Shown here: piece by piece, positions 35,853 to 45,457 of the stretch
How positions within the stretch are numbered: position 1 is the first letter of the stretch
Layout: each line of letters opens with the position of its first letter
Assembly (NCBI RefSeq): GCF_000820515.1
Contig: NZ_JXDG01000001.1
Location: 1-64,000, forward strand
Direction of reading: 5' to 3'
DNA from: Pseudomonas batumici
Lineage (GTDB): Bacteria > Pseudomonadota > Gammaproteobacteria > Pseudomonadales > Pseudomonadaceae
Length of the DNA: 64,000 nucleotides
Program-made: the position numbers and the translations under genes
Notes under the pieces: model-generated
The model's database searches: none
Told to the model about the DNA's origin: nothing
Seen by the model: only the letters and a program-made list of their open reading frames with translations

Positions 35853-36143
35853 ATGCGCACACTCAATCGCCTGTTGTTGGGCGGCCTGCTTGCACTCTCG
35901 CCGCTGGCCGTCATGGCGGCGTCGGATGCGCCGTCAGCCGAGCCAGAAGTGACGATTCACACGGAAGGTGACAAAACGATCCAGGAATACCGGGTAAATG
36001 GCTTTCTGTACGCCATCAAGGTCACCCCCAAAGGTGGCAAGCCCTACTTTCTGGTCCGTGCCGACGGAACTGATGCAAACTATATCCGCTCGGACCAGCC
36101 GGATATGCTGATCCCCGCTTGGAAGATCTTCGAGTGGAAGTAA
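35853..36143 (+). CDS. DUF2782 family secreted protein
   Basis: A 96-aa protein with signal peptide (LLLGGLLALSPLAVMA) and the DUF2782 core VTIHTEGDKTIQEYRVNGFL-YAIKVTPKGG. The conserved ending is PDMLIPAWKIFEW. It is the PA5494 orthologue by position between polA and thrB. Function unknown; periplasmic. Confidence 0.85.
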   Translation: MRTLNRLLLGGLLALSPLAVMAASDAPSAEPEVTIHTEGDKTIQEYRVNGFLYAIKVTPKGGKPYFLVRADGTDANYIRSDQPDMLIPAWKIFEWK

Positions 36144-36201
36144 GCCCTTAACTTTAATCGGTGCCGCCTTAGTGGCGGCGCCCGTACTGGCAGTTTTAAC
36201 C

Positions 36202-37152
36202 ATGTCTGTGTTCACCCCCCTGGCTCGGCCTGAGCTGGAAACCTTTCTCGCCCCTTATGGGCTCGGTCGTTTGCTCGACTTCCAGGGAATTGCCGCCGGC
36301 AGTGAAAACACCAACTTCTTCATCAGCCTGGAACGGGGCGAGTACGTCCTGACCCTGGTCGAGCGCGGACCGGTGCAGGAAATGCCGTTCTTCATCGAAC
36401 TGCTCGACGTCCTGCATGACGCCGACCTGCCGGTGCCCTATGCCTTGCGCACCACCGACGGCCAGGCCCTGCGCGAACTGGCCGGCAAGCCGGCGCTGCT
36501 GCAACCGCGGCTGGCCGGCAAGCACATCAAGCAAGCCAATGCCCAGCACTGCGCGCAAGTGGGCGAGCTGCTCGGTCACCTGCACCTGGCGACCCGCGAC
36601 AAGATCCTCGAACGCAAGACCGATCGCGGCCTGGACTGGATGCTCGAGGAGGGCGAAAAGCTGATGTCGCACCTGGGCGACGAGGCGCGCGAGCTGTTGC
36701 AGGCGGCACTGGAAGAGATCGGCCGATACAAGGCGCAGATCCTCGCGCTGCCACGGGCCAACCTGCACGCCGACCTGTTCCGCGACAACGCGATGTTCGA
36801 AGGCACCCACCTGACCGGGTTGATCGACTTCTACAACGCCTGTTCCGGGCCGATGCTGTACGACGTGGCGATTGCCTTGAACGACTGGTGTTCGGATGAG
36901 GACGGGCGGCTCGACGGGCAACGGGCCCGGGCGCTGTTGGGGGCTTATGCCGGCCTGCGGCCGTTCACCGCCGCCGAGGCGGAGTTGTGGCCGGCGATGC
37001 TGCGGGTGGCTTGCGTGCGCTTCTGGCTGTCGCGGCTGATTGCCGCCGAGTCCTTTGCCGGGCAGGACGTGCTGATTCACGATCCGATGGAGTTCCAGCG
37101 GCGCCTGGCGCAGCGCCAGCAGGTCGGCATGCCGTTGCCGTTCGCGCTCTAA
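36202..37152 (+). CDS. thrB: Homoserine kinase (choline/aminoglycoside kinase fold)
   Basis: A 316-aa type II ThrB of the APH-kinase fold. It has NLHADLFRDNAMFEG (catalytic Asp and Asn) and GLIDFYNACSGPMLYDVAIALNDWC (metal-binding Asp). It phosphorylates homoserine in threonine synthesis. ATG 36202 follows the DUF2782 gene by 58 bp, so co-transcription is likely. Confidence 0.93.
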   Translation: MSVFTPLARPELETFLAPYGLGRLLDFQGIAAGSENTNFFISLERGEYVLTLVERGPVQEMPFFIELLDVLHDADLPVPYALRTTDGQALRELAGKPALLQPRLAGKHIKQANAQHCAQVGELLGHLHLATRDKILERKTDRGLDWMLEEGEKLMSHLGDEARELLQAALEEIGRYKAQILALPRANLHADLFRDNAMFEGTHLTGLIDFYNACSGPMLYDVAIALNDWCSDEDGRLDGQRARALLGAYAGLRPFTAAEAELWPAMLRVACVRFWLSRLIAAESFAGQDVLIHDPMEFQRRLAQRQQVGMPLPFAL

Positions 37153-37170
37153 CCTCGAAATCTCCCCTCC

Positions 37171-37287
37171 AATGTAGGAACAGCCGGTCGACGCTCGATT
37201 GCTCGCGATGGACGTCAACGATGACGCGGGGTACCTGATACCCCGCGGCGCTTGGGCCACCATCGCGAGCAAGCTCGCTCCTACATT
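37171..37287. repeat. Divergent REP-like palindrome with internal hairpin (copy 4)
   Basis: Outer arms AATGTAGGA (37171) / TCCTACATT (37279-37287), inner arms TGCTCGCGATGG / CCATCGCGAGCA, and a central hairpin CGCGGGGTA-CCTGA-TACCCCGCG at about 37226-37248. This is a different subtype from the GCCGGCTTGC copies. It sits between the 3' ends of thrB and znuA. Confidence 0.85.
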
Positions 37288-37302
37288 AGAGGAGCGTGCT
37301 CC

Positions 37303-38232
37303 TTACAGGTTCTCCAGGCACCCCGCCAGGTCATTGCCGAGCTTTTCCAGCACCTGCTCATACCCATGGGCCCCTGCCGGCGTATAACCACCCAGCGCAT
37401 CCAGCTCGGCAAGCTTCACCGGTAACCCGCTCACCAGGGTTTCCGCCAGCCGCGGCCGCAACGGCGGCTCGCTGAATACACAGGTCTTGCCCACTTCCTG
37501 CAGGCGCGTACGCATCGCCGCCACGTGCTGGGCGCCCGGCTGCACTTCGGCGGCCACGCTGAACACGCCGGTGTGCTTGAGCCCATAGGCATCCTCGAAG
37601 TAATCGAAAGCCTCGTGGAAGACAAAGTACGGCTTGCCCGCCACACCCGCCAACCGCGCCTTCAACCGCACATCCAGGGCATCGAGCCGCTCACCGAAGG
37701 CCTTGACGTTGCTCTGGTAGCGCGCCGCGTTGGCCGGATCGGCCGCACTCAGGTCCGCCGCCATGCGCGCGGCAATCACCCGGGCATTGACCGTCGACAG
37801 CCACAGGTGCGCATCCAGGGTTCCCGGACGGTGATCGTGGTCATGTTCGTCGGCCTCTTCGGCATGGGAGTGGCTGTCTTCGGCGAACCGACGCAGCTTC
37901 ATCCCCGCCAGGTCCTGCACCGCCACGGTCGGCAGGCTGCGGCCCTTGAGCACGCGGGGCAGGAAGCTTTCCATGTCCGGACCGATCCAGTAGAGCAGGT
38001 CCACCGACTGCACCTTGCGTACATCCGAAGGCCGCAACGCATAGTTGTGCGGCGAAGCCCCCGGCGGCAGCAGGACCTCGGGCATGTCCACGCCATCCTG
38101 CACGGCGGCGGCAATCAACTGGAGGGGCTTGATGCTGGTCAGCACGCTGACTTGCGCCTGAACCGGGGAAATCATCAACAAACTGGCACTGACAGCGACA
38201 AAAAAGGCAAAAAGACGGGGCACGATGAACAC
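37303..38232 (-). CDS. znuA: Zinc ABC transporter substrate-binding protein
   Basis: A ~309-aa periplasmic zinc-binding protein with signal peptide (FAFFVAVSASLLMISPVQA). The central His/Asp-rich loop (DSHSHAEEADEHDHDHRPG) and metal-ligand segments GASPHNYALRPSDV, DAHLWLS and YFVFHEAFDYF are present. GTG 38232 is used; GTG 38223 is an equally plausible start three codons in. Divergent from zur-znuC-znuB, with a probable Zur box between. Confidence 0.93.
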   Translation of the reverse strand: MFIVPRLFAFFVAVSASLLMISPVQAQVSVLTSIKPLQLIAAAVQDGVDMPEVLLPPGASPHNYALRPSDVRKVQSVDLLYWIGPDMESFLPRVLKGRSLPTVAVQDLAGMKLRRFAEDSHSHAEEADEHDHDHRPGTLDAHLWLSTVNARVIAARMAADLSAADPANAARYQSNVKAFGERLDALDVRLKARLAGVAGKPYFVFHEAFDYFEDAYGLKHTGVFSVAAEVQPGAQHVAAMRTRLQEVGKTCVFSEPPLRPRLAETLVSGLPVKLAELDALGGYTPAGAHGYEQVLEKLGNDLAGCLENL

Positions 38233-38248
38233 TCAAGGCGGCAGGAAC

Positions 38249-38266
38249 AGGTAACATAATAACGTC
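38249..38266. promoter_or_regulatory. Probable Zur operator
   Basis: AGGTAACATAATAACGTC lies in the 57-bp gap between znuA and zur. Its GTAAC-ATA-ATAAC core approximates the GTTAT-N3-ATAAC Zur consensus, one arm being imperfect. It would repress both directions when zinc is sufficient. Confidence 0.55.
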
Positions 38267-38289
38267 TCTCACAAACGCCGTCGCCGCTC

Positions 38290-38772
38290 ATGACCAAAAC
38301 CCCTCTCGCCAGCCGCCCCCATGATCACTCCCATTGCGTGCACAGTGCGCTGTCCGACGCCGACGCCCTGTGCGCGCGCCAGGGCCTGCGCCTGACCGCC
38401 CTGCGGCGGCGGGTGCTGGAGCTGGTCTGGCAGAGCCACAAGCCGCTGGGCGCCTATGACATCCTCGCCGTACTGAGCGAGCAGGACGGCCGCCGCGCCG
38501 CGCCGCCGACCGTCTACCGCGCCCTGGACTTCCTGCTGGACAACGGCCTGGTCCATCGCATCGCCTCGCTCAACGCCTTTGTCGGTTGCAACCATCCGGA
38601 ACACGCCCACCAGGGCCAGTTCCTGATCTGCCGCGAGTGCCATGCCGCCATCGAGCTGGAACAGAAGTCCATCAGCGACGCGATCGTCGGCAGCGCCCGG
38701 GAGGTCGGCTTCGCCGTCGAGGCCCAGACCGTCGAAGTGGTCGGTCTCTGCTCGGGTTGCCAGGGGGCCTGA
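38290..38772 (+). CDS. zur: Zinc uptake regulator Zur (Fur family)
   Basis: A 160-aa Fur-family repressor. It has an N-terminal winged helix ([39 protein letters not shown]), the dimer-domain zinc site CRECH and the C-terminal CSGC pair. The His-rich start ([10 protein letters not shown]) is usual for Zur. Its stop overlaps the znuC start (TGATG), so regulator and transporter are translated together. Confidence 0.94.
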   Translation: MTKTPLASRPHDHSHCVHSALSDADALCARQGLRLTALRRRVLELVWQSHKPLGAYDILAVLSEQDGRRAAPPTVYRALDFLLDNGLVHRIASLNAFVGCNHPEHAHQGQFLICRECHAAIELEQKSISDAIVGSAREVGFAVEAQTVEVVGLCSGCQGA

Positions 38773-39560
38773 TGAGCACTGCGCTGATTCGCCTCGAACA
38801 GGTGGGTGTGACCTTTGCCGGGCAGAACGTGCTCGACAACATTCACCTGAGCGTCGAGCCCCGACAGATCGTCACCCTGATCGGCCCCAACGGTGCAGGC
38901 AAGACCACCCTGGTGCGCGCCGTGCTCGGCCTGCTCAAGCCGGATCGCGGCAGCGTCTGGCGCAAGCCGAAGCTGCGGGTCGGCTACATGCCGCAGAAAC
39001 TCCACGTCGACCCGACCCTGCCGCTGTCGGTACTGCGCTTCCTGCGCCTGGTGCCGGGCGTCGACCGCGAGCGGGCCCTGGCGGCCCTGGGGGAAGTCGG
39101 CGCCGAACAGGTGATCGACAGCCCGGTGCAAAGCATCTCCGGCGGCGAAATGCAGCGCGTGCTGCTGGCCCGTGCCCTGTTGCGCGAACCGCAGCTGCTG
39201 GTGCTCGACGAGCCGGTGCAAGGCGTCGATGTCGCCGGCCAGGCCGAGCTCTACAGCCTGATCACCCGCCTGCGCGACCGTCACGGCTGCGGCGTGCTGA
39301 TGGTCTCCCACGACCTGCACCTGGTGATGAGCACCACCGACCAGGTGGTCTGCCTCAATCGCCATGTCTGCTGCTCCGGTCACCCGGAGCAGGTCAGCGG
39401 CGATCCGGCCTTCGTCGAGCTGTTCGGGCAGAACGCCCAGAGCCTGGCGATCTATCACCACCACCATGACCACGCCCATGATCTGCACGGCGCGGTGGTC
39501 AGCGAGACGGCCCCGGCGGCCCACACTCACGTTCACGGAGAAAGCTGCAAGCATGGCTGA
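38772..39560 (+). CDS. znuC: Zinc ABC transporter ATPase
   Basis: A 262-aa ATPase with Walker [10 protein letters not shown], signature [16 protein letters not shown] and Walker [13 protein letters not shown]. The C-terminal tail is His-rich ([14 protein letters not shown] and [12 protein letters not shown]), as usual in ZnuC. The ATG overlaps the zur stop by one base and the gene overlaps znuB by 8 bp. Confidence 0.95.
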   Translation: MSTALIRLEQVGVTFAGQNVLDNIHLSVEPRQIVTLIGPNGAGKTTLVRAVLGLLKPDRGSVWRKPKLRVGYMPQKLHVDPTLPLSVLRFLRLVPGVDRERALAALGEVGAEQVIDSPVQSISGGEMQRVLLARALLREPQLLVLDEPVQGVDVAGQAELYSLITRLRDRHGCGVLMVSHDLHLVMSTTDQVVCLNRHVCCSGHPEQVSGDPAFVELFGQNAQSLAIYHHHHDHAHDLHGAVVSETAPAAHTHVHGESCKHG

Positions 39561-40341
39561 TTTTCTGCTCTACGCCTTGCTGGCAGGCCTGGCCCTGGCC
39601 CTGGTGGCGGGCCCGCTGGGTTCGTTCGTGGTCTGGCGACGCATGGCCTATTTCGGCGACACCCTGTCCCACGCGGCGCTGCTCGGCGTGGCCCTGGGCT
39701 TTGTGCTGGACATCAGCCCGACCCTGGCGGTGACCGTCGGCTGCCTGCTGCTGGCGGTGCTGCTGGTCACCTTGCAACAGCGCCAGCCCCTGGCCTCCGA
39801 CACCCTGCTGGGGATTCTCGCGCCGAGCACCTTGTCCCTCGGGCTGGTGGCGCTGAGTTTCATGCATGAAGTGCGTATCGACCTGATGGGTTACCTGTTC
39901 GGCGACCTGCTGGCGATCGGCACCCGCGATCTTTACTGGATCCTTGGCGGCAGTGCGGCGGTGCTGGTGCTGCTGGCCAGCCTCTGGCGCCCGCTGCTGG
40001 CCATCACCGTGCATGAAGAACTGGCCACCGTCGAAGGCCTGCCGGTGGCGGCGCTGCGCATGACCCTGATGCTGCTGATTGCCGTGGTGATCGCCGTGGC
40101 GATGAAGATCGTCGGCGTGCTGCTGATCACCTCCTTGCTGATCATCCCGGCCGCCGCCGCCCAGCGCCACGCCCGCTCGCCGGAGCAGATGGCCCTGGGC
40201 GCCAGCCTGCTCGGCATGCTCGCGGTGTGCGGCGGGCTGGCGCTATCCTGGTTCAAGGACACCCCGGCGGGACCGTCCATCGTGGTCACGGCCGCCGCCT
40301 TGTTTCTGCTGAGTTTTGTTCTGCCACGCAGAGGGGTGTAG
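39553..40341 (+). CDS. znuB: Zinc ABC transporter permease
   Basis: A 262-aa permease with about eight membrane helices and the ABC-3 family segments [20 protein letters not shown] and [12 protein letters not shown]. The C-terminal core is [23 protein letters not shown] 39553 lies inside the 3' end of znuC. Completes the high-affinity zinc importer with ZnuA and ZnuC. Confidence 0.95.
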   Translation: MADFLLYALLAGLALALVAGPLGSFVVWRRMAYFGDTLSHAALLGVALGFVLDISPTLAVTVGCLLLAVLLVTLQQRQPLASDTLLGILAPSTLSLGLVALSFMHEVRIDLMGYLFGDLLAIGTRDLYWILGGSAAVLVLLASLWRPLLAITVHEELATVEGLPVAALRMTLMLLIAVVIAVAMKIVGVLLITSLLIIPAAAAQRHARSPEQMALGASLLGMLAVCGGLALSWFKDTPAGPSIVVTAAALFLLSFVLPRRGV

Positions 40342-40378
40342 ACTTGCTCGTTTTTTGCGCAATTAGAGAGTCGCAGGA

Positions 40379-41092
40379 ATGAAGCCGTTCGCCTCCCGTT
40401 ATCTGCTCCTTGTTGCATTTTCCCTGCTGCTGGGCGCCTGCCAGAGCACCCCGGCGGTGGACACCGCGGAGCCCGACACCCGGGTCGCGGCCATCGCCGC
40501 GCTGGAGCAGAGCATCAGCCATAACGAACTGGACACCGCCGAGGACCAGTTGGGTGCCTTGCAGGCGCAGTCGCCGGACGATCCCCAGTGGGTGACCTAC
40601 CAGCGGCAACTGGCCGAAGCCTATCTGCAACGCAGCCAGGTCGTGCTGCAAAAAGGCGACGTCAATGCCGCCGCCACGGCCCTGAGCCGCGCCCGGGCGC
40701 TGATGCCCAAGGCACCGGCCCTGACCGGTGGGGTCAACGGCGCGATTGCCCAGGCGCGCAAGGCCGAGCTGGAAAAGGCCGAGGCCGCGCTCAAGGCCGC
40801 CGAAAAGCCGAAGGCGCGCTTGATCGATCCGAGTGCCGAGAGCACCACGATTGCCCTGAACATCCGGGACATGGCGCAACTGCGCAAGCAGATGGATGCG
40901 CTGGCGGCGGACGTGGTGAATTACCAGTGCACGGTGACCTTCCAGGTGCCACGGACCGAGGATTACCCGTGGCTGGCGACCCTGCTGGAAAAGCGCGTGA
41001 AAAAACTCGATGCGGACTTTGAGCTGAAGATCGACAAGCAGATCGACCGGCAGGTGAAGGCGCAGGTGGTGTTGAGTCCGCGCAAGCCCTAG
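40379..41092 (+). CDS. Putative lipoprotein with TPR-like helices (PA5502-type)
   Basis: A 237-aa lipoprotein with signal peptide and lipobox LLGAC (Cys ~21). The mature part is helical, with Ala-rich repeats that look TPR-like (AALEQSISHNELDTAEDQLG, AYLQRSQVVLQKGDVNAAAT). A charged C-terminal domain follows. It follows znuB by 37 bp, and the orthologue lies at the same place in P. aeruginosa between znu and met genes. Function unknown. Confidence 0.78.
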   Translation: MKPFASRYLLLVAFSLLLGACQSTPAVDTAEPDTRVAAIAALEQSISHNELDTAEDQLGALQAQSPDDPQWVTYQRQLAEAYLQRSQVVLQKGDVNAAATALSRARALMPKAPALTGGVNGAIAQARKAELEKAEAALKAAEKPKARLIDPSAESTTIALNIRDMAQLRKQMDALAADVVNYQCTVTFQVPRTEDYPWLATLLEKRVKKLDADFELKIDKQIDRQVKAQVVLSPRKP

Positions 41093-41115
41093 GTTCTGTA
41101 CGAAAACTGCCTGCG

Positions 41116-41152
41116 CCCGCCGCTTGCTGTCCCCATGACCTCAAGCGGCGGG
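41116..41152. terminator. Convergent hairpin between lipoprotein and toxin genes
   Basis: Perfect 11-bp stem CCCGCCGCTTG (41116-41126) / CAAGCGGCGGG (41142-41152) with a 15-nt loop and no T-run. Probably limits read-through in both directions. Confidence 0.45.
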
Positions 41153-41175
41153 TGAAACATCATCCGAACCCGTGA

Positions 41176-43155
41176 TTACAGCCCATCACGAAGTATCTCG
41201 ATACGCCACCGTTGACGTGCATCGACAGCGTTTCTGTAGGTCGTGACCCAGTCCGGGCTGATCTGCGGTGAAACACCATTTTCGTTGGGCATGACATCGC
41301 CCGCCGAAGGCGCCCCGGGATAACTGGCCCAAGGAATATTGAACCGGTTAAAGGCATTGACCGGCACATCGTCGAAGGCCATCGAGCCATCCGGCTTTGC
41401 CGAGGGGCGCGTCCCCTGGACAAACAGCCGCCAGTCCAGATCATAGAGCGAATGAATCCTGTCGGCACGCCACTCCCATTGTTGGCGATTGTCGATACGA
41501 CAGGTTTCAGTCAACAGTGCACCGGAGCGCTCCTGCAACGAGAGGCATTTTCCAGACTCCCGGTTTACATAACGACTTTCTGAATCGAGTCCCCATAGAT
41601 GGCTTTTTTGCTGTGCATTGCACGCGGCCAGCGTCACCGTGCTCCCCGACTCGACCAGGCATCTTCCAGCACCGTCCTGAGAGCGGATGAGCACCGACAT
41701 CTCTCGCGTCAGGTAAGGACTCGATAAATCCAGGACAAACTCACTGTTATACCCATAGTTGATCAACTCGCTGCGCTTCCTGATCTGGGTCCGATCCCGC
41801 CACCATTCATCCAGCTGAAGGTCATAGCCGGCACCGACTATCACTTTCGCATTGCCGCTGTAACTGCCCGGCAACTCCCAGACACTGTAGGTTTCCAAAC
41901 TGGCCTGGCGCATCATCGGCGTCATGCGGCTCTCGGTCAGAATCGGCCCGTTCGCGGTGACCCTGTCAATCAACGCACTTCTGAGACGAGGGGCGATGGG
42001 GGCCTCCCAATGCGCGCCCCGGTTATTTGACGATGCCAACAACGAGTAGTCCTTGAAGCTGGTCGCCAGGGTTTTGCTATTGGTGTGCTCATAACTGGCA
42101 CTCAGACTGAAAGGGGATTTGGCAACGTAGGTGGCCTTATCCGTCGCTCCGGGCCCGAACTCGGCACCTACCGAGCCACCGATAGTGAATCCACGGGTCT
42201 GTGTCTCGCTGTAACTGAACTCCGTTCGGCCATCACTCGGGGGAGCAAATTTCACCAGGCCCGGACCGGCACCGGCGGCCTCGACCACATGACTCACCCG
42301 ATACGTCTGGGGCAGGTAGGAGGCCCAGAGATTCCTGACGCCGGGTATCGGTGTGACAATGCCATTTCTCGCCGATTTAATCGTCGTCGGCTTGGCTTTG
42401 ACAATAATGAACTTCTTGTCTTGAGCACGCTGGGCACTTCGGATGATCTCGATATTGGCTAATGTCGATACTTCACCTCTCGGCCCCGTTCGAGACAAGT
42501 TGAAGGTCAAGCTCGGTACCGCCGTAAAGTCCGAAGCACTTGCTTGCGCCGGAGCGCCGGCAGGTTGATGTTCAGCCGCCCCCGGTAATGTTGCGGCGCC
42601 TTCTTCCGCCTCAGTGGCTGCATGCCCATCTTGCCCGGGCTGCCACTTCAGCACCTGTTCTTCGAGTGCGGCAACCTGTTCCCGCGTGCTCAAATCTTCG
42701 AAACCATGGACCTCTATCTGTGCGTTATTTTTTCGGTAAAACAGCGTATACCGCGAGGAACCGGAGATACCAAACAAAGCTGCAACCTGGCTCTTCAACT
42801 CGGCATTCTCACTGTCCATTTTCAGCAAAACGGGTATCTGCTCGGCAAACAGCTGGCCGACCTTGGCCTGCGCATGCTCATCCTGCGCAACGGCTGCAAT
42901 ATCCAGATAAGCCAGGGCAATACTGGTTCGTTGCCGCTCTATCTCCTCGGGCTCCAGGGCATCTGCCATCAGGCGTGACCAAGCGTCAAAAGTCTCCGGA
43001 AGCGCTTGTGCAGATGGCGGGCCGAACATCAGCAGTTTTTGCGAGGAGATAATATTCCGGGCGCCCGACGAGTCCATCGAACTATGACTGGCGGCTGCGA
43101 TATTATGAATCGACAGGGCGAGCAACCCCATAACCATGGTCTTGAGTGGTTTCAA
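41176..43155 (-). CDS. Putative secreted leukocidin-fold pore-forming toxin with ricin-type lectin tail
   Basis: A 659-aa protein. TTG 43155 is chosen because AAGGTGA lies 5 bp upstream and it gives a clean signal peptide (MKPLKTMVMGLLALSIHNIAA); in-frame GTGs lie further up. Residues ~30-165 are helical and may be a pro-domain. Residues ~175-210 are an Ala/Pro/Glu linker. Residues ~215-490 are beta-rich, with glycine/serine/aromatic patterns typical of leukocidin/hemolysin toxins (EFSYSETQTRGFTIGGSVG, SLSASYEHTNSKTLATSFKD). Residues ~490-657 resemble a ricin-type trefoil, with four Cys and W-containing repeats (QQKSHLW, RQQWEW, RQRWRI). The order recalls Vibrio cholerae cytolysin. GC is clearly lower than in neighbours, suggesting transfer. 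Confidence 0.65.
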   Translation of the reverse strand: MKPLKTMVMGLLALSIHNIAAASHSSMDSSGARNIISSQKLLMFGPPSAQALPETFDAWSRLMADALEPEEIERQRTSIALAYLDIAAVAQDEHAQAKVGQLFAEQIPVLLKMDSENAELKSQVAALFGISGSSRYTLFYRKNNAQIEVHGFEDLSTREQVAALEEQVLKWQPGQDGHAATEAEEGAATLPGAAEHQPAGAPAQASASDFTAVPSLTFNLSRTGPRGEVSTLANIEIIRSAQRAQDKKFIIVKAKPTTIKSARNGIVTPIPGVRNLWASYLPQTYRVSHVVEAAGAGPGLVKFAPPSDGRTEFSYSETQTRGFTIGGSVGAEFGPGATDKATYVAKSPFSLSASYEHTNSKTLATSFKDYSLLASSNNRGAHWEAPIAPRLRSALIDRVTANGPILTESRMTPMMRQASLETYSVWELPGSYSGNAKVIVGAGYDLQLDEWWRDRTQIRKRSELINYGYNSEFVLDLSSPYLTREMSVLIRSQDGAGRCLVESGSTVTLAACNAQQKSHLWGLDSESRYVNRESGKCLSLQERSGALLTETCRIDNRQQWEWRADRIHSLYDLDWRLFVQGTRPSAKPDGSMAFDDVPVNAFNRFNIPWASYPGAPSAGDVMPNENGVSPQISPDWVTTYRNAVDARQRWRIEILRDGL

Positions 43156-43698
43156 TGCGATCACCTTATTTATTGTTTCCAAACTTATCGGAAACACGGA
43201 AATTCCGTGTCAAACAAATAAAACAACTAAGGCCATCCATTGCTTTCCGGCTAAACGCTCAATTCACAAATTTCAATCAGGAAATTTGCAACACCCGAAA
43301 TAACAACATCCCCCCGGGAGCCGGATTAGTTAAAAGCCTACTTGAACGAAAATAACAAGTCTCGGGAAAAGCCTATTCAAAATATTAATTTCCGGAGACC
43401 GAATTGGATCCATCCCACATCAAAAAAACCTGAACCTCACATTAAAGAAACCTCCTACACAACACAGCACAATCGATGTAAACCCGTTATCCGTTGATGG
43501 GGAGACTACCAGCCAGTACCGCCAGAGTGGGATACCACCACTCGACGGCGCTCGGCGCGACGACCGCCACTGATCGAGATATGCCAAAATTGAAGGTAGA
43601 ATGCGAAATAAATGCTAAGACGTCCTATACGGACAAGCTAAAATGCGCGCCCGGCTAACCGCTGACCTTTTTCCATTGCGCCCCACAAGGTTCGCTAC
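43156..43698. other. AT-rich non-coding region between toxin gene and metN
   Basis: About 540 bp, much poorer in GC than the surrounding genome, with no convincing gene on either strand. It must hold the toxin promoter (reading left) and the metN promoter (reading right). AAGG eight bases before metN GTG is its ribosome-binding site. No attachment site, direct repeat or transposase remnant was recognised. Confidence 0.6.
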
Positions 43699-44706
43699 GT
43701 GATCGAGTTTCATAACGTCCATAAAACCTACCGGGTCGCCGGTAAGGATATTCCCGCCCTGCACCCCACCAGCCTGCGGGTTGAGAGCGGCCAGGTGTTC
43801 GGCCTGATCGGTCATTCCGGCGCGGGTAAAAGTACCCTGCTGCGTCTGATCAATCGCCTGGAAGCCCCCAGCGGCGGCAAGATCATCGTCGACGACGAAG
43901 AGGTCACGGCGCTGGACGCCAACGGCCTGCGCCGTTTCCGCCAACAGGTCGGGATGATCTTCCAGCACTTCAACCTGCTGGCCTCCAAGACCGTGGCCGA
44001 CAACGTCGCGCTGCCGCTGACCCTGGCCGGCGAGCTGTCGCGGCGCGAGATCGACCAGCGCGTCGCCGAGCTCCTGCAACGGGTCGGACTGAGCGACCAC
44101 GCGAAGAAATACCCGGCCCAGCTGTCCGGCGGCCAGAAGCAGCGTGTCGGCATTGCCCGCGCCCTGGCGACCAAGCCGAAGATCCTGCTGTGCGACGAAG
44201 CCACCAGCGCCCTCGACCCGCAAACCACCGCGTCGGTCCTGCAACTGCTGGCCGAGATCAATCGCGAGCTGAAGCTGACCATCGTGCTGATCACCCATGA
44301 AATGGACGTGATCCGCCGGGTCTGCGACGTGGTCGGGGTGATGGACGCCGGCGTGATCGTCGAGCAGGGTCCGGTGGCCGAAGTGTTCCTGCATCCCAAG
44401 CACCCGACCACCCGCCGCTTCGTCCAGGAGGACGAGCAGATCGACGAGAACGAGCAGCGCGACGACTTCGCCCATGTGCCGGGGCGCATCGTGCGCCTGA
44501 CCTTCCAGGGCGACGCCACCTACGCGCCGCTGCTGGGCACCGTCGCCCGTGAAACCGGGGTGGACTACAGCATCCTGGCCGGGCGCATCGACCGCATCAA
44601 GGACACCCCCTATGGGCAACTGACGCTCGCCATCACCGGCGGCGACCTGGACGCCGCCTTCGCGCGCTTCACCGCCGCCGACGTCCATATGGAGGTACTG
44701 CGCTGA
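43699..44706 (+). CDS. metN: Methionine ABC transporter ATPase
   Basis: A 335-aa ATPase with Walker [10 protein letters not shown], signature [15 protein letters not shown] and Walker [15 protein letters not shown]-terminal NIL regulatory domain (~265-335) binds methionine in this family. GTG start. It overlaps metI at TGATG. Matches PA5503. Confidence 0.95.
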   Translation: MIEFHNVHKTYRVAGKDIPALHPTSLRVESGQVFGLIGHSGAGKSTLLRLINRLEAPSGGKIIVDDEEVTALDANGLRRFRQQVGMIFQHFNLLASKTVADNVALPLTLAGELSRREIDQRVAELLQRVGLSDHAKKYPAQLSGGQKQRVGIARALATKPKILLCDEATSALDPQTTASVLQLLAEINRELKLTIVLITHEMDVIRRVCDVVGVMDAGVIVEQGPVAEVFLHPKHPTTRRFVQEDEQIDENEQRDDFAHVPGRIVRLTFQGDATYAPLLGTVARETGVDYSILAGRIDRIKDTPYGQLTLAITGGDLDAAFARFTAADVHMEVLR

Positions 44707-45380
44707 TGGACCTGTTTCTGAATTTCTTCGCCAACATCGACTGGTCGGATATCTGGGAAGCCACCGGCGACACCATGCTGATGCTCGGTACCTCGCTGGT
44801 GTTCACCATACTGCTGGGCCTGCCGCTGGGGATCCTGCTGTTCCTGTGCAGCCCGCGCCAGTTGCTGGAGCAGAAGGCCACCTACTCGATCCTGGCCTTC
44901 GTGGTGAACGTGGTGCGCTCGCTGCCGTTCATCATCCTGCTGATCGTGATGATTCCGTTCACCGTGCTCCTCACTGGCACCTCCCTGGGGGTGGCCGGAG
45001 CCATTCCGCCGCTGGTGGTGGGCGCCGCGCCGTTCTTCGCGCGGTTGGTGGAAACCGCGCTGCGCGAGGTCGACCGGGGCATTATCGAAGCGACCCAGGC
45101 GATGGGCGCGACCACCCGCCAGATCATTCTGAACGCGCTGTTGCCGGAAGCCCGTCCGGGTATTCTCGCGGCGATTACCGTGACCGCGATTACCCTGGTG
45201 AGCTATACCGCCATGGCCGGCGTGGTCGGCGCCGGCGGTCTCGGCGACCTGGCCATCCGCTATGGTTACCAACGCTTCCAGACCGACGTCATGGTGGTCA
45301 CGGTGGTCATGCTGATCGTCCTGGTCCAGGTGCTGCAGACCATCGGCGACCGGCTGGTGGTGCATTTCTCCCGCAAGTAG
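44706..45380 (+). CDS. metI: Methionine ABC transporter permease
   Basis: A 224-aa permease with five hydrophobic helices and the EAA-type loop EATQAMGATTRQIILNALLPEA. Full length for MetI. Start overlaps metN stop. Confidence 0.94.
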   Translation: MDLFLNFFANIDWSDIWEATGDTMLMLGTSLVFTILLGLPLGILLFLCSPRQLLEQKATYSILAFVVNVVRSLPFIILLIVMIPFTVLLTGTSLGVAGAIPPLVVGAAPFFARLVETALREVDRGIIEATQAMGATTRQIILNALLPEARPGILAAITVTAITLVSYTAMAGVVGAGGLGDLAIRYGYQRFQTDVMVVTVVMLIVLVQVLQTIGDRLVVHFSRK

Positions 45381-45457
45381 ACCTCGCTTTTGCAACTGAA
45401 TCAGCCGGCCCCAGGCCGGCAGGTGCCGGAACCGGCGCCCTCACATGGAGTCATTCG

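Noticed and set aside
43605..43650. AAGACGTC near metN resembling a MetJ box
   Set aside because: Only one half matches, there is no tandem 8-bp array, and MetJ is not expected in Pseudomonas.
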